A stretch of 64,000 nt of DNA from positions 248,001 through 312,000 of the forward strand of contig SEMN01000092.1 in NCBI GenBank assembly GCA_005408345.1, given 5' to 3'. The notes under the pieces are model-generated. The model was not told the DNA's origin. It saw nothing but the letters and a program-made list of their open reading frames with translations, and searched no databases. Each line of letters begins with the position of its first letter. The first letter of the stretch is position 1. The DNA is from Macquaria australasica (lineage: Eukaryota > Chordata > Actinopteri > Centrarchiformes > Percichthyidae). Below, one piece after another: positions 1-11,150 of the stretch. The translations under genes were made by a program, and so were the position numbers.

Positions 1-2176
1 CTCCTTTCTCTCCTGGCATGTTCTGTATTCTGCCGGTGTTGTGTAATGCCTCTCTCCTCAGCGCAGGCAGGCAGGTTCTTCTGTATTCCTGTTGCATCGT
101 TCTGCTGCTGGACCGCTGCGTGAATGTGTGTGGGGAGAGAGAAGAGGCAGCGAGAGAAAGAGAATATGTTTTGCCCGTGTGTATGTGTGCGCACGTGTGT
201 GTGTGTATATCAGTCTTGCAGTCCTCTGTTGCCATGGCAACGCTGGGCACATGGCTCAGGCAGCTTCGCGCCCCAGCACTGCCAGAGTCGTGCTGCAGGA
301 AGCCTCTTTCTCTCTGTAGTGGAGAAATGCATACAGACACACACACAAACACCTTTCTCCATGTGATACAGACAGGCAGACCGGTGGACAGACTGGGTCT
401 AACACAAGCCCAGTGAATTCTTCTGTCCTCTCCATATATTGCTGTATTTCCTCCCTGAAGGCAGACAGTCTGACTGATGCCTCAGTGCTTCAAATGAGGC
501 CTCAGTGATCCTAATTAAGTGAACCTAAGTTTTAAAAAGAACCTCTTGATGCCCCAGGTACAAACAGTTTCCCCTTCATCCCAATGGAAATGGTTTAATC
601 CCTGTTTTCTGCAACATTGCCAAGACCATAGCCTCAACCGCGTTCTCTTCTATGAAGTTTCTTTAACAGTGTTTTCTTTTATTATGAATATTCTCCCTAC
701 TGCTGCCTGAAAACCAAGTGCTAGGTTTGCTTTCATGAGACAAGCACTAGTGTTGTATGTACAATAGTGATAATTCTAGTAAAATAGTACTTAATTTTAA
801 TCTTAATTGTGCAACTGGAAGTGCACTGGTATGACACACTGACCTAAACCGATATCTTTTACACTACCAATAATGCAGAAATGGTATCTATTTCTCAGAT
901 TATTCACTTAAAATGTAATTTAACAGTTGAGTTGCTGTTAAACTTGCAGCACATATCGGAATAGATTTGGAGCCAGACGCGTCAAAAATACTGCGTAGCT
1001 AACGTATAAATTCTTACAAAAATGTTTTATTAAGTACATTTTTCTTTGCTTTGGTTGTTGGACTTCATGCAGGATACTCCTACGTTACGCATAAAGCTAG
1101 GTAGGTTTCGCATACCAGAATAGTTTTACTGACATTGTGACATTGCTTGGTATCATTTTGATTCAATAAATACCTTGTACCTAGAGTATTGAGCACTAGT
1201 TTTTCACTCTGTTTTAGTACTTCTGGGTAGTTTATTCATTAAGGACAATAATAGTACAATATTGGACAACAACATTATCTATTAAACAATGGTGCTCTCA
1301 ATGTGAAAAATGTCCCCTTGCTTTATTAGTAGAAAAGGGTTTAACAAAACAGCACTTTGTGTTAAAATATCAGTAACATTAGTGTCTTTCCTCAGGTTAC
1401 ACCATCCACAGTTTCATTCTCTGTGGTAATGAAAAAGCTGTAACATGGTCAGCCTGATACCTGAAACATTAGCTCTGACTCCAGCATCAGCAGACGAGGT
1501 GTTTTGGATGCGGAAATGGCACATGCCGTTTTAGCCGAGGTCGGGGGTTACATTATTCTAGACATGCATAGTTCATTAACTTCTGTGTGTGCCCCACTGA
1601 CACAAAGCAGCTTTCATTTCCCCATTAGGCTAGAGTCAGAGGAAAGCAGAAGTCTTGTCCTATTCTGGCCTGACAAGTATCAGCGATGTAAATCTGTTGG
1701 CACAAACATGCTTTGTTGGGGAGATGTCATCCATTGAGAGTGAAATAGTTGTTATGAATACAATTTTAGACATATTCTTAGAAATGTAACTAAGGTTTGA
1801 AAATAGTTCAAGGAAGTGGACGAGTCTGGTACACAATTTCACTGGTGTTCTGCAAAGATTTGCGCCTTAGTGATAACGTTTCAAAAACAACTCCTTCCTC
1901 GTATTTGTCAACCAAATGTAGCTAAGACACTAAAAATAATTCTATGTGTATGTGCTATAATACAGGTTTGTAATGTACAAAAACCTGATGCCACATGTCG
2001 ATAATACCATTGAGGAGGTTTTAATTCCATAGAGAATAATGATGCATGGATTATTGTAAGCTTTTAGTCGCTTATTTAACCATAACATTGCCTGTATTGT
2101 GTGTGTGTAGTGTATAAGATGATCAAGTCAGGCCTCTAATCTTTTTCCCGTCTGGGTTCTTTCTTCTTTCTTCCAG
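1..2176. other. Intron of spred1 (5' part outside window)
   Basis: No coding exon is supported here. The stretch lies upstream of the first recognisable spred1 exon at 2177, and none of the EVH1-domain sequence expected just before that exon is visible in any frame. It is therefore read as the 3' part of a spred1 intron. It holds CT- and GT-rich low-complexity sequence at 1-360 and AT-rich unremarkable sequence after that. The short open frames near 18-416 are simple-sequence translations. Confidence 0.6.
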
Positions 2177-5100
2177 GTTGCCGGTCGTTTGGGGAAGGGG
2201 ATATTCCCGAGGATGGGCTACCGGTGAGTGAGATTAAAGCTGAGAGGTTCTGGCTAAGAGTTTTAGTATGAAAAAAATGTGTGTTGTGTGCGTTCACATA
2301 AATACATGTTTATTTTTCTGACTTTGAAGAGTCTAGTTTTCTCTGTTTGAGTGTGTTGTAAGGCTGGAAGCATTTTTCACAATGTATTTTTGTTAGAAAA
2401 ATGCGCTACAGAGTAAAACAAATTCCCATGGATGATTATGATGTTGAAGTGCACCTACTGTAGGTTTTTTACAAGGTTAGATTTGTCACTCAACTCCCCC
2501 TCACTATTAAATAGGAGGCAGGTCATAGCTAGAACCTGAGCCATATGTTTGAGCTCTGATGTGTCCCACCCAGGCGCTGACACCTGCCTTTGTTTTCTAA
2601 CAGTTGTTCTTGGAGATTTACAGGTGTTTAACCAGTGCCAGCCAGACCCTGAGGTGAGGCTGGGTGTTGGCCAGCGAATGTGCTAGAGCAGGCTTAGCTG
2701 TCTCTATCAATCTAACTTGGTAGCTGTCGCTCTTGTTACAATTGATGCCGATATAATAACTATTGCCTCAGGAGCTGGTTGTTCAAAAGCAGCTTGGTGG
2801 ATATGCTCTGCGATTTGTTACTTCATGAGCTGGGCCTCTTTTTGTTGACAGGCTGAGAACTGTTGAGGTGCGTTATGTGAAGAATTGAATATATTTGCAC
2901 TATTCCTGGAATGAAGCACTCTTATTGACAGTTGATATGTGTGGTTAAGAATGCCATGTTCTCTTTAGCAGAGAAAGGCAGCAGGTATATAGTTTAAGTC
3001 TACACACCCATGTTCATTTGTTTTAGATATCAGGCCTGTTACAGGAACGTCAGTCACCTGTTCTACTTCTGATTGCAAAGTAGGTGAAAAGACACCTTCA
3101 TGGGAGGAAGGGCAGTTCTTGCAGTGGATACTTAAAAATGCAGAAACCATCCAATACATACAACAGTCCTGCAATAGGTGCTACCTTTGTGAAACGTATA
3201 ATTAATTTCTGTTGACACTGTGTCAGAGAGGTGTTGATTCAGCTCTAGTCATTTCTTTACACTGTAGTTTTTGGTGCACACAAAGGTACAGCTTCAGAAC
3301 ATACTAAAGAATTGAGTCAACACTCAAATAACTAAAATAGTAGCCTCAACAAGTATTTATTGAAGGGCGGTTGTATTGCAAGGCATGGTGTTTCTAGTTT
3401 TTGCTGACTGTTTATTGGAAAATGCCCCAGCAGTTCAACAAGCTGTCCTTACAAGCTTATCTTTGACATCACACTGTACCTTCTGTGAGTTTGTTTTTAG
3501 CTGTGAGTTCCTTGCACTTGTCAGAGGCTAGTCATCACCTTTGACCTGCCCAGTATCTTACATCCTGTATGCTGTGGACCAGAAGAGCAGTGAAGGAGGG
3601 AGATCTGCGTTCCTGTTCCTGCGGCGAACTTCCTCTTTAAGGAATCAGCCTGAACATACAGGAAATCCAATGGCACCACTGTTGCTAGGCAGCGGGGTGG
3701 GGGAGTTGTGCAACGGGTGGGGGTGGGGGTGGGGGGGCAGAAGGGGGTGTTCACAAGGTTCAGTGAGTGAGCCACCGAGGGTGTCACCATGGTGATTTGG
3801 CATCCGAATGTTGCGGTCGGAGACCTGGGCTACAGAGGAAGAGAAGGGAACCGGTGGCAAGTGCTGTAGCCAGAGAAGTAGCAAATACCACCACACAACA
3901 AAGTGTGATATTAGCTGTGTTGCTTTATACTCAAAAAGTCACACCACTGTTCGTACAGATAACCATATGGTCTCTAAAAGCATACACAGGCTGGGGGAAG
4001 AATATGGTGTATAAAAAATATCTTTAAAAAAAAATCTAGTTCAGGCCTTTAGTTTATGTTATTGACAGGCACTTTGGAAGCAGGAGATCGGTCCTGAGTA
4101 GCCTGGACCTTGAGAGAAAGCAGACACCAGTGTCTCATCAGCATGGGAGGTCACCATCAAGCCTTGTTTAGTTCCTTGATTAGATTCAGATACATCTCAA
4201 ATTAAAATCTCTTGGTCTTAGGATTTACTGGAATTCATGATAGCCTTGCATTACTACAAGCGTGTGTGTGTGCATGCGTTCAAGACTGTCTTCTCCACCC
4301 ACATCCTGCCCACTGAGGCTCAGCACCCACTTGTATGCCCTTCACAAGCTTACCACATTCTTCCTCTCACTCAGAAAGACACAACACACACACATTATAT
4401 GCACATGCAACATATTTTACCCATATATAAAATAAAAAAAACGTGGTTGCACAACACCACACTCAGCTGTGATGACCCACTGCCAGGAATTATGCAGTAC
4501 CACCACAGTCCTTTTCTTTCGAATGCCACAGGAAAACATCCGCATCTAATTTAGCACTGGCAGGAAGTTTTTTCTTATCAGTTTAGTACACAGAGGTTTT
4601 GTTGGCCAGTTGACTTTTACAGCCTCACTCATAGACCAGAGACTTTCAAAGTGCTTTGGTGTGTCTCAATAGTGTTCCATAAAGCACGTTGCAGCCTGGA
4701 AAAAGAGTGGTTTAAAGGAATAGTTTGCCATTTTTTTGAAATGTGTTTTATTAGCTTTGTTGCCAGGAGTTGGATGAGAAGATTCTCATATGTGTCTGTT
4801 AAGTATGAAGCTTCAGTCTTTAGCCTGTTAGTTTAGCATATAGTCTGGAAACAGCTAGCTTGGCTCTGTCTCTTTTACACTTCGGTTTTTGTATATATTA
4901 AACAAACAAGATATAACATGTTAATAAGTGAGCTTCAGAGGTGCTGGTTGGTGGGTTTTGTTACCTCAGGACAAAGCCAGGCTAGCTGTTTCCCCCTGTT
5001 TCCACTCTTTATGCTAAGCTAAGCTAACCAGCTGCTGGCTGTAGCTTCATATTTAGCCTGCAGATGTGAGAGTGGCTTCGGTCTTCTTATCTAATTCCTG

Positions 5101-8100
5101 GCAAGAAAGCTAATAAGCGTATTTCCCAAAATGTCAAACCATTTGTTTAAGGGACACACAGGGAGTAGCCTGGAACTTGGCTGTACTTTGTTTTTAAGTT
5201 AACAAGACACAGAGATGAGGGATGCTCATGAGTTGCCTCATTTAAGCTGAGTCCTATTTCTAGAGTGTGAGAAACGCATGTAAACAGACATAAACTATTT
5301 AGTGTTTGTGATCAAACGGTCCGGACGTGCACATCATCTTTTCTTCTTCATTCTTTCACTCTTTCTAATGCAGAGATCCAGCATTATCTGTAGGTGTTCA
5401 ACATGTGGGCCGACCCCAGCCTTCCCTGTCCTGAGCCCCCGTGCCTTTGAGGGCAGAAGTGCATGGATCCCTGATGTTGGTGCGGAGCCAGGTTGCCCCT
5501 GGCTCCCACCACCTCCATCCTTCGTCTCCCCTCCCCTCCTCTCCTCCCTAACCCAGCCACATCTCTAGGGTCAGCTCAGCTCCAGATTGGCCCCCACGCA
5601 TGCCTTTGAATGGTGGGGCTTAGGCAAGCGCTTTAAAAGGAAGCCCAAGTCTGTTTCCCATTTCACCCCCCACTCCTCGCTCCTTTCTTTCTTTCTCTCA
5701 CATACACACACAGCTGTCATCTGGCTTTTTAAGTTCTGTGCTGCATTTCTCCAGCTGGAGCTGGTTTATGACATTCCCTCGGCAGACTCTTTGGCCTCTC
5801 GCTCTCTTTCTCCCTTTCTCCCTTTCTCTCTTTCTCTCTCACACGCACACACACACACACACACGAATACAACACAAAGTCATTTTTTCCTGTTCTGTTC
5901 TTTCTCTTCTCTCCCTCCACTGTCTCCTATTCCTCACATTCCCCTGCAGACGCTCTGGATGTGTGTTACACCACTTGGTATGTTTGGAGGCAAAGAAGGA
6001 GCAAAGTCACACACATACACACACCATGTGTTAGCAGTCTAGGAGAGGGGGGGGCAAGTGGAGGAGAGAGGGGGGAAAAAAAGAAGAGAAAGAGAGGGAA
6101 AAAAGAAGTCAAAGGAAGCATCTCTTAGCAACCACAGGACAGTAATTACTGTAGCAGCAGCTGGGAGCAAACCAGATTTCCGCTGTGCGTTAAAGCACTG
6201 GCGTGGGCTACTTTACACACGGCACTGACTAACCAGAGCCAGCAGCCTCCTCCACACGCAGAGCAGAAAGAGGGAGAGAGAGGGTGGGAGAAGGAGAAGA
6301 GGGGAGGACTAACCCTGCCTTGATGAGGTTGGGGTGTGTGTGGGAAAAGAGGGACTGCTAGCCAGTGTGTACAAGGCTGGAATATGGTCGGATCGAACTT
6401 GTACGTGTGAAGATAACTCGGCGTGTGTCCATGTTTGTGTATTTCTGAGTGGGACTTGAAGAGAGATATTGGAGACATTTGCAGTTTATTTGAATCATTT
6501 TCAGACAGTTTATCTATAAAGGCCCTACTGAGAGAGAAGGCACAACTTTAGTTTTTACGTTTTGAATTTAATCCGCCCTAATTCTGCTTATTTTCATGTA
6601 ATTTGTGTATATTTGATGTGATGTTTGGTTATGCAGATGGCTGTGCTAAAATAATGAAATATCATCACACAGCTCTTGATGTAATAATCGGCTATCCTCC
6701 CCCATCTCTCATCACCTCTGCACTCATGAATCATGAATAGCCATCACTTTTCTGATTTTGTTGCCATGAGTACTGAAGTATTGGACTATTTCTATTGGAT
6801 CTCTTATTTTATTTGTCAATGTGTAGAAATATATTTTTGCTGTGTTTTATATATTTATATTTTACAATGTGTTTGATGTAGACTGTGGCATTCACAAGAC
6901 ATTATTTATAGACATCTCATTCTGATTGATGTCAACAGTGAGCTTCCCTCTTGTAATTATGAGATTGTTCGGCGCGAGGTGGAAGGAATGCTCACACGGT
7001 TTCCATAGTTTCACTCTTTTTCTCCCGCATGTTTCAAGTGCCTTTTTTTTGTTTGTTTTTTTTTGTTTTTTTTTAAGGCCCGTGTTTGTAGATTTTGCAT
7101 CAGTTAAAATGTTTGTGGGAACACATGCAAGGCTGATGGGAACTCTGAGTTCTTAACAGAAGGGCCTTGAGTCATCACCACACAGCACAGTCATTTGGCC
7201 AAGCGTGGGCACAGGATGCCCCCTGGTGGTTACAAGTGGAACACACACAGCCTACACACCCCGAGTCAAAACAGTTGTGGTCATGAAAACAGAACTGATC
7301 GACCATTATTTCTTTTGACAGTGTTATGGTAACATAGAATGTAAGAATGACACATGTTAAGGGCTTCAATTAATCCTTATTTCATTGTTTATTCTTTTTT
7401 GTTTTGTTTTTATATATATAATAAACATGATTGCACATCACAATTTATCAGAGCCTGAAGTGATACCTTAAAGTAGTTTATAAATGCTTAGGCTGCTCAC
7501 ACAAAATCCTAGTGTTCATGTATGTCATTTAAGTAACCAATTAATTAATGAATCATGTCAGCACACTGAGGTTTTGTGTTTCTTTGATGTGCGTCCTCCT
7601 GAGGGAAACATAAGATGTATTTGAGTTTTCAACAAAAACTTACTTGATTTTTTTTTCTGTATTTCTCCAGGTGTGTGATGAGCCTCCCTCTATCTGTACT
7701 CCAATGAAAGAGCCCTTCTCTCCGCTGAACAACGTCGTGTCCACCGAGCCATTCAGGGGCTGCTACGTCCGCGCCCAACCCTTCGACGAGTTCCCCTCCA
7801 GCAACCGCCGCTACCTGCCTCCTCAGGTCCGCCTCTCCTCCATACAACCAGTCACATCTCCAAAATTTGAATTATAACGTCCTCAAAAATGATATTAGAT
7901 TATTATGAAAATGTGGAGTCTTGAGTGCCAGATTGAAGCTTGTGAGATAAAATTCTATGAGTGAAATATTTCTTATATTTAGTTACTACGACAAAGAATT
8001 GTATTCCTGTTGAGTAATCCAACTAATTCTCAATTTCTCCTCTTTTAAAGGTCTCCTTCAAGTCAACTCGTCATGTCAGTTTTCACATGGACGAAGAGGA

Positions 8101-8746
8101 GATTGTTCGCATCAACCCACGCAAAGACGTGCTCATCCGCGGCTATGAGGACTACCGCCACCCGGTCATGTGGAAACAGGAGGCCGACCGCGATGACCTG
8201 GACTTCCCCACCGCCTTCCACAAACTGGACAGTAAGAAGTGCGAGTACCTCTTCCCCGATGGCCCCGGTGGGGACTCCCTGTCTGGCTCTGGTATGGGCA
8301 TAGGAACAGGTATGGGGCTGGGTCTGGGCAAGGACACAGCCATCAAGACTCAGCCCTCGCCCCTGCTGTCCAAGAAGGGCCGACGGCGGCGAGAGGATGG
8401 CGAGCGTTCGCGTTGCATCTACTGTCGGGAGATGTTCAACCACGAAGACAACTGGCGGGGGCAGTGCCAAGACGCCCCCGACCCGATCAAGCAGTGCATC
8501 TACAAAGTCAGCTGCATGCTGTGCGCCGAGAGCATGCTGTACCACTGCATGTCCGACTCCGAGGGCGATTTCTCAGACCCCTGCTCATGTGACACATCTG
8601 ACGAGCAGTTCTGCCTGCGCTGGCTGGCCCTGGTGGCGCTCTCCTTCATAGCGCCCTGCATGTGCTGCTACCTGCCTCTGCGCGCCTGCCACCACTGTGG
8701 CGAGGCCTGTCGCTGCTGCGGGGGCAAGCACAAGGCCGCGGGGTGA
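2177..8746 (+). CDS. spred1: Sprouty-related EVH1 protein, SPRED1-like (3' exons only)
   Basis: SPRED proteins are membrane-associated inhibitors of Ras-ERK signalling: EVH1 binds neurofibromin, a central region binds KIT, and the palmitoylated Sprouty domain anchors them. Three exons are seen: 2177-2223, 7671-7826 and 8051-8746 (stop), joined in frame across GT-AG introns. The first gives a short acidic linker starting CRSFGEGD. The second contains VVSTEPFRGCYVRAQPFDEF. The last begins with the KIT-binding stretch (RHVSF, EEEIVRINPRKDVL, DYRHPVMWK) and ends in the Cys-rich Sprouty domain (RCIYCREMFNHEDN, MLYHCMSDSEGDFSDPCSC, CCGGKHKAAG). The EVH1 exons lie outside the window. A Gly/Met-rich insertion (about 8266-8330) is not one I recall in mammalian SPRED1. 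SPRED1 is preferred over SPRED2/3 because of the HPxMWK and APDPIK segments and the fam98b neighbour; the paralogue call is less certain than the family. Confidence 0.88.
3715..3738 (+). other. G-run array, potential G-quadruplex
   Basis: Four runs of three to seven guanines are separated by single thymines. This matches the classical intramolecular quadruplex pattern with one-base loops. It lies deep in a spred1 intron, so it would also be present in the pre-mRNA. Folding is inferred from the pattern only. Confidence 0.6.
4711..5150. repeat. Foldback MITE-like element, copy A
   Basis: The two ends are imperfect inverted copies. The left end reads TTTAAAGGAATAGTTTGCCA. The right end, ATGTCAAACCATTTGTTTAA, is roughly its reverse complement. 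Inner parts share the motif GCTAAGCTAAGCTAACCAGC and its counterpart TTAGTTTAGCATA. The same architecture and motifs recur at 10502-11150 and 51055-51460. It has no coding capacity, so it is best read as a non-autonomous DNA transposon relic. Confidence 0.75.
5841..5864. repeat. (CA)n microsatellite
   Basis: A short CA dinucleotide run with one CG interruption. It sits inside a CT-rich stretch of the spred1 intron. Confidence 0.9.
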
Positions 8747-10501
8747 CCTGATGATGGACTCTGGGACACCCTCAAAGCTAGCTAACACAGGAAGTGGATA
8801 AAAGCGGAAAATTAAAAGCCGGCATCCTTTTTTCATTCCCTCTCAGACGGGGTGATGTGTTGTTGATCCCCAGCTCTGAGGGCTTTTGGAGATTTCAGTT
8901 TGTGTTTGTCGCCGACAAGCAGCAGTGGAGGACAAACCATATGCTTTGTGGGGGCTCTGAGCATCAAGCTAAGTTCAGGAGCTTAATCTGAGGAGAAGAG
9001 GAGGAGGAGGCATCAAGATTAATAGACTTGGAGATGTTACTAAACACACCTGTACACACACAAACACAAACACACCTCTCTCACATTCACACTCATGCAT
9101 TGACAAAGCCAGGCCACAAATGTCAGAACTCTACTACAAGTAATGTGTAACTTTATGAAGGAAAAATGTCTTTTGTATAGAGAGCGACAACTTAATGACA
9201 AAAAAAGAAAACAAAACTATTCTGCATTCAGAAAAAATACTTGTTGTTTGAGTATGCTAAAAGGGACATGTTCTTGCTTTTTTGTGAATTTGCAGTTGGG
9301 TAACAGTGGCCTTTCCTTCATGGCTTAAGCATTTGCTGACAATGTAATTACTAGACAGAGAAAAGTGCACTAGAAATGGTATTTTCCCCCCCGAGTAAAG
9401 GTAACCCTCTTAAATTCTTGTGGTACATTAACCACCATATTTAGTGTAATTTTAACATTTGAGAGATGTTGCTGTGGTGGATGTATGGCCAATTCCTTGT
9501 TTTCCTTTCCATCGAATGTTGAAAAAAATCAAAAAGTTACAGCTTGTTTTTGAAGGTACAGCTTGGTATAGCTTTTGACATTCATTTAGAAGATGTTGAA
9601 ATGATTACCTTGCTTTCCCGAGGTGATTTAGACCATTTGATTGCATTCCAAAATAAAGGGATCGATTCCATGAATAGAAGGGAAAAAATGGTAATGACTT
9701 TACCATGCCGAGTTCCCCAAAATAGTTTTTTTCCACATCATGAAAATAGCATTACAACCTCTTGAACCATTTAAATTGAAACCAATACATGACAATTTCA
9801 TTTACTCCAGTGAATTACAGCTTTAGTCCGGGTATTTACTGCTGTAGTGAAATTGTTTGGTGTTTTTGTTTCTTTATTATTTTCCTGCTCATTTTATAAC
9901 TATTTTTGAAACAAAGGCTGAAATGTTGCTCAACCAGCAAGTTTTGTTTTGGTGAGTAAAGGGGTTACAGTGCTCCTTGGTTAAATGATGAGGCACTTAT
10001 ATTAGGCTGTTGTTTTATTGTGAATCCCTCAGATTTTGTACATAAATTTTACCATCCAATTTGGCATGGGGGGAAACCCTCCTGAAAGCACTGCTCTCCA
10101 AGCTTTGGTTGCAGCACCCTCTCCAAATTTCCGTTTGTCCCATGAATCAGTTCTTTTCTATTTGTTTTATTTCCCCCTCTTATCCTGTGTAAATGTAGTA
10201 TTTCGTTGTTCCTCAAAAGTTAAAGTCCACTCCTTCCATGCGTCTTCATTTAACAGGCCGTGAATGAATGAATGAATGCATTGTTTCAGGAATGCTGAGT
10301 ATCTTAGCTATTAAACATACAGAGGTTATGTATGTGTGTGTGTGTGCATAGGTCTTCATATGCACTGTTAATTTGATGTCATGTAACGTCACCACTGACT
10401 TTGTGATTAAGGCTTTGACTCGTAACAGTACAAACCAGCTTCCTGTTTCCCGAAGCTTCTTTGTCTGCTGACCCCAAAGTGAACAAAGAGACGATCAAAC
10501 T

Positions 10502-11150
10502 GTTAAAGGAATGTTTCGACATTTTGGGAAATTCACTTACTTGCTTTCTTTCCTAAAGTTAGATGAGAAGATCGATGCCACTGTCACATCTGTCTGTTCA
10601 GTATTAAGCTGGAGCTAGCAGATGCTTAGCTAAGCTTAGCATAAAAACTGAAAACGAAAGCGCAAGTCTGGCTCTGTCCAAACGTAACAAAATCTGCCAT
10701 CCTGCACCTATAACGTTCACTAATTAACATGTTATATCTCATTTGTTTAATTCATACAAAAAAGTGTAAAAATGACAAGTTGTGGTTTTACTGGGGGTTA
10801 TGTGTGGGACTATTTCTTGGATGGGCACAGTGACTTCATGCAAAAACTCTAGGAAGTTACTGTGCCTCGCCAAGAAATAGTCCCACCCATAACCCCCAGT
10901 AAAACCACAACTTGTCATTTTTACACTTTTTTTTTTTTGTAACAAGAGGTGCTGGTAGATGGATTTTGTAACCTTTGGACAGAGCCAGGCTAGCTGTTTC
11001 CAGTCCTAATGCTAAGCTAAGCTAACCAGCTGCTGGCTCTAGCTTCATATATAACAGATAGATATGAGAGCAGTGTCAATCTTCTCATCTAACTCAGCGA
11101 GAAAGCAAATAAGTGTAATTCTCATTAATGTCAAACTACTCCTTTAAGAT
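10502..11150. repeat. Foldback MITE-like element, copy B, with inner hairpin
   Basis: Same family as the elements at 4711 and 51055. It begins GTTAAAGGAATGTTTCGACA and ends with the near-inverse ATGTCAAACTACTCCTTTAA. Its arms carry TTAGCTAAGCTTAGCATA and TAATGCTAAGCTAAGCTAAC. It is longer than the other copies because a second inverted repeat (about 10757-10836 against 10857-10931) sits in the centre. No open frame of interest is present. Confidence 0.8.
10757..10931. repeat. Long near-perfect hairpin inside copy B
   Basis: The left arm contains AATGACAAGTTGTGGTTTTA and the right arm its exact reverse complement. Pairing continues through GGACTATTTCTTGG, giving arms of about 75 bases with few mismatches around a loop near GCAAAAACTCTAG. 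It may be a nested element or an internal arm of the host foldback unit. It could form a strong cruciform or a long RNA stem if transcribed. Confidence 0.85.

Larger units (their letters stand above)
2224..7670. other. Large spred1 intron
   Basis: This lies between a good donor at 2223/2224 and an acceptor at 7670/7671. No further exon is recognised. It contains a G-run array near 3715-3738, a foldback repeat at about 4711-5150, and a pyrimidine- then purine-rich interval at about 5300-6500 with a (CA)n microsatellite. The ATG-initiated frames in 5302-6042 mostly translate CT and CA simple sequence and show no domain. Confidence 0.7.

Noticed and set aside
1..2176. Search for the SPRED EVH1 exons
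   Set aside because: No frame shows EVH1 sequence; those exons must lie before the window.
5587..6042. 151-codon + strand frame
   Set aside because: It translates CT and CA simple sequence in a spred1 intron and contains no domain.
8063..8545. 160-codon minus strand frame
   Set aside because: It is antisense to the spred1 last exon, whose + strand reading is clearly the Sprouty domain; the open frame follows from GC-rich codons.
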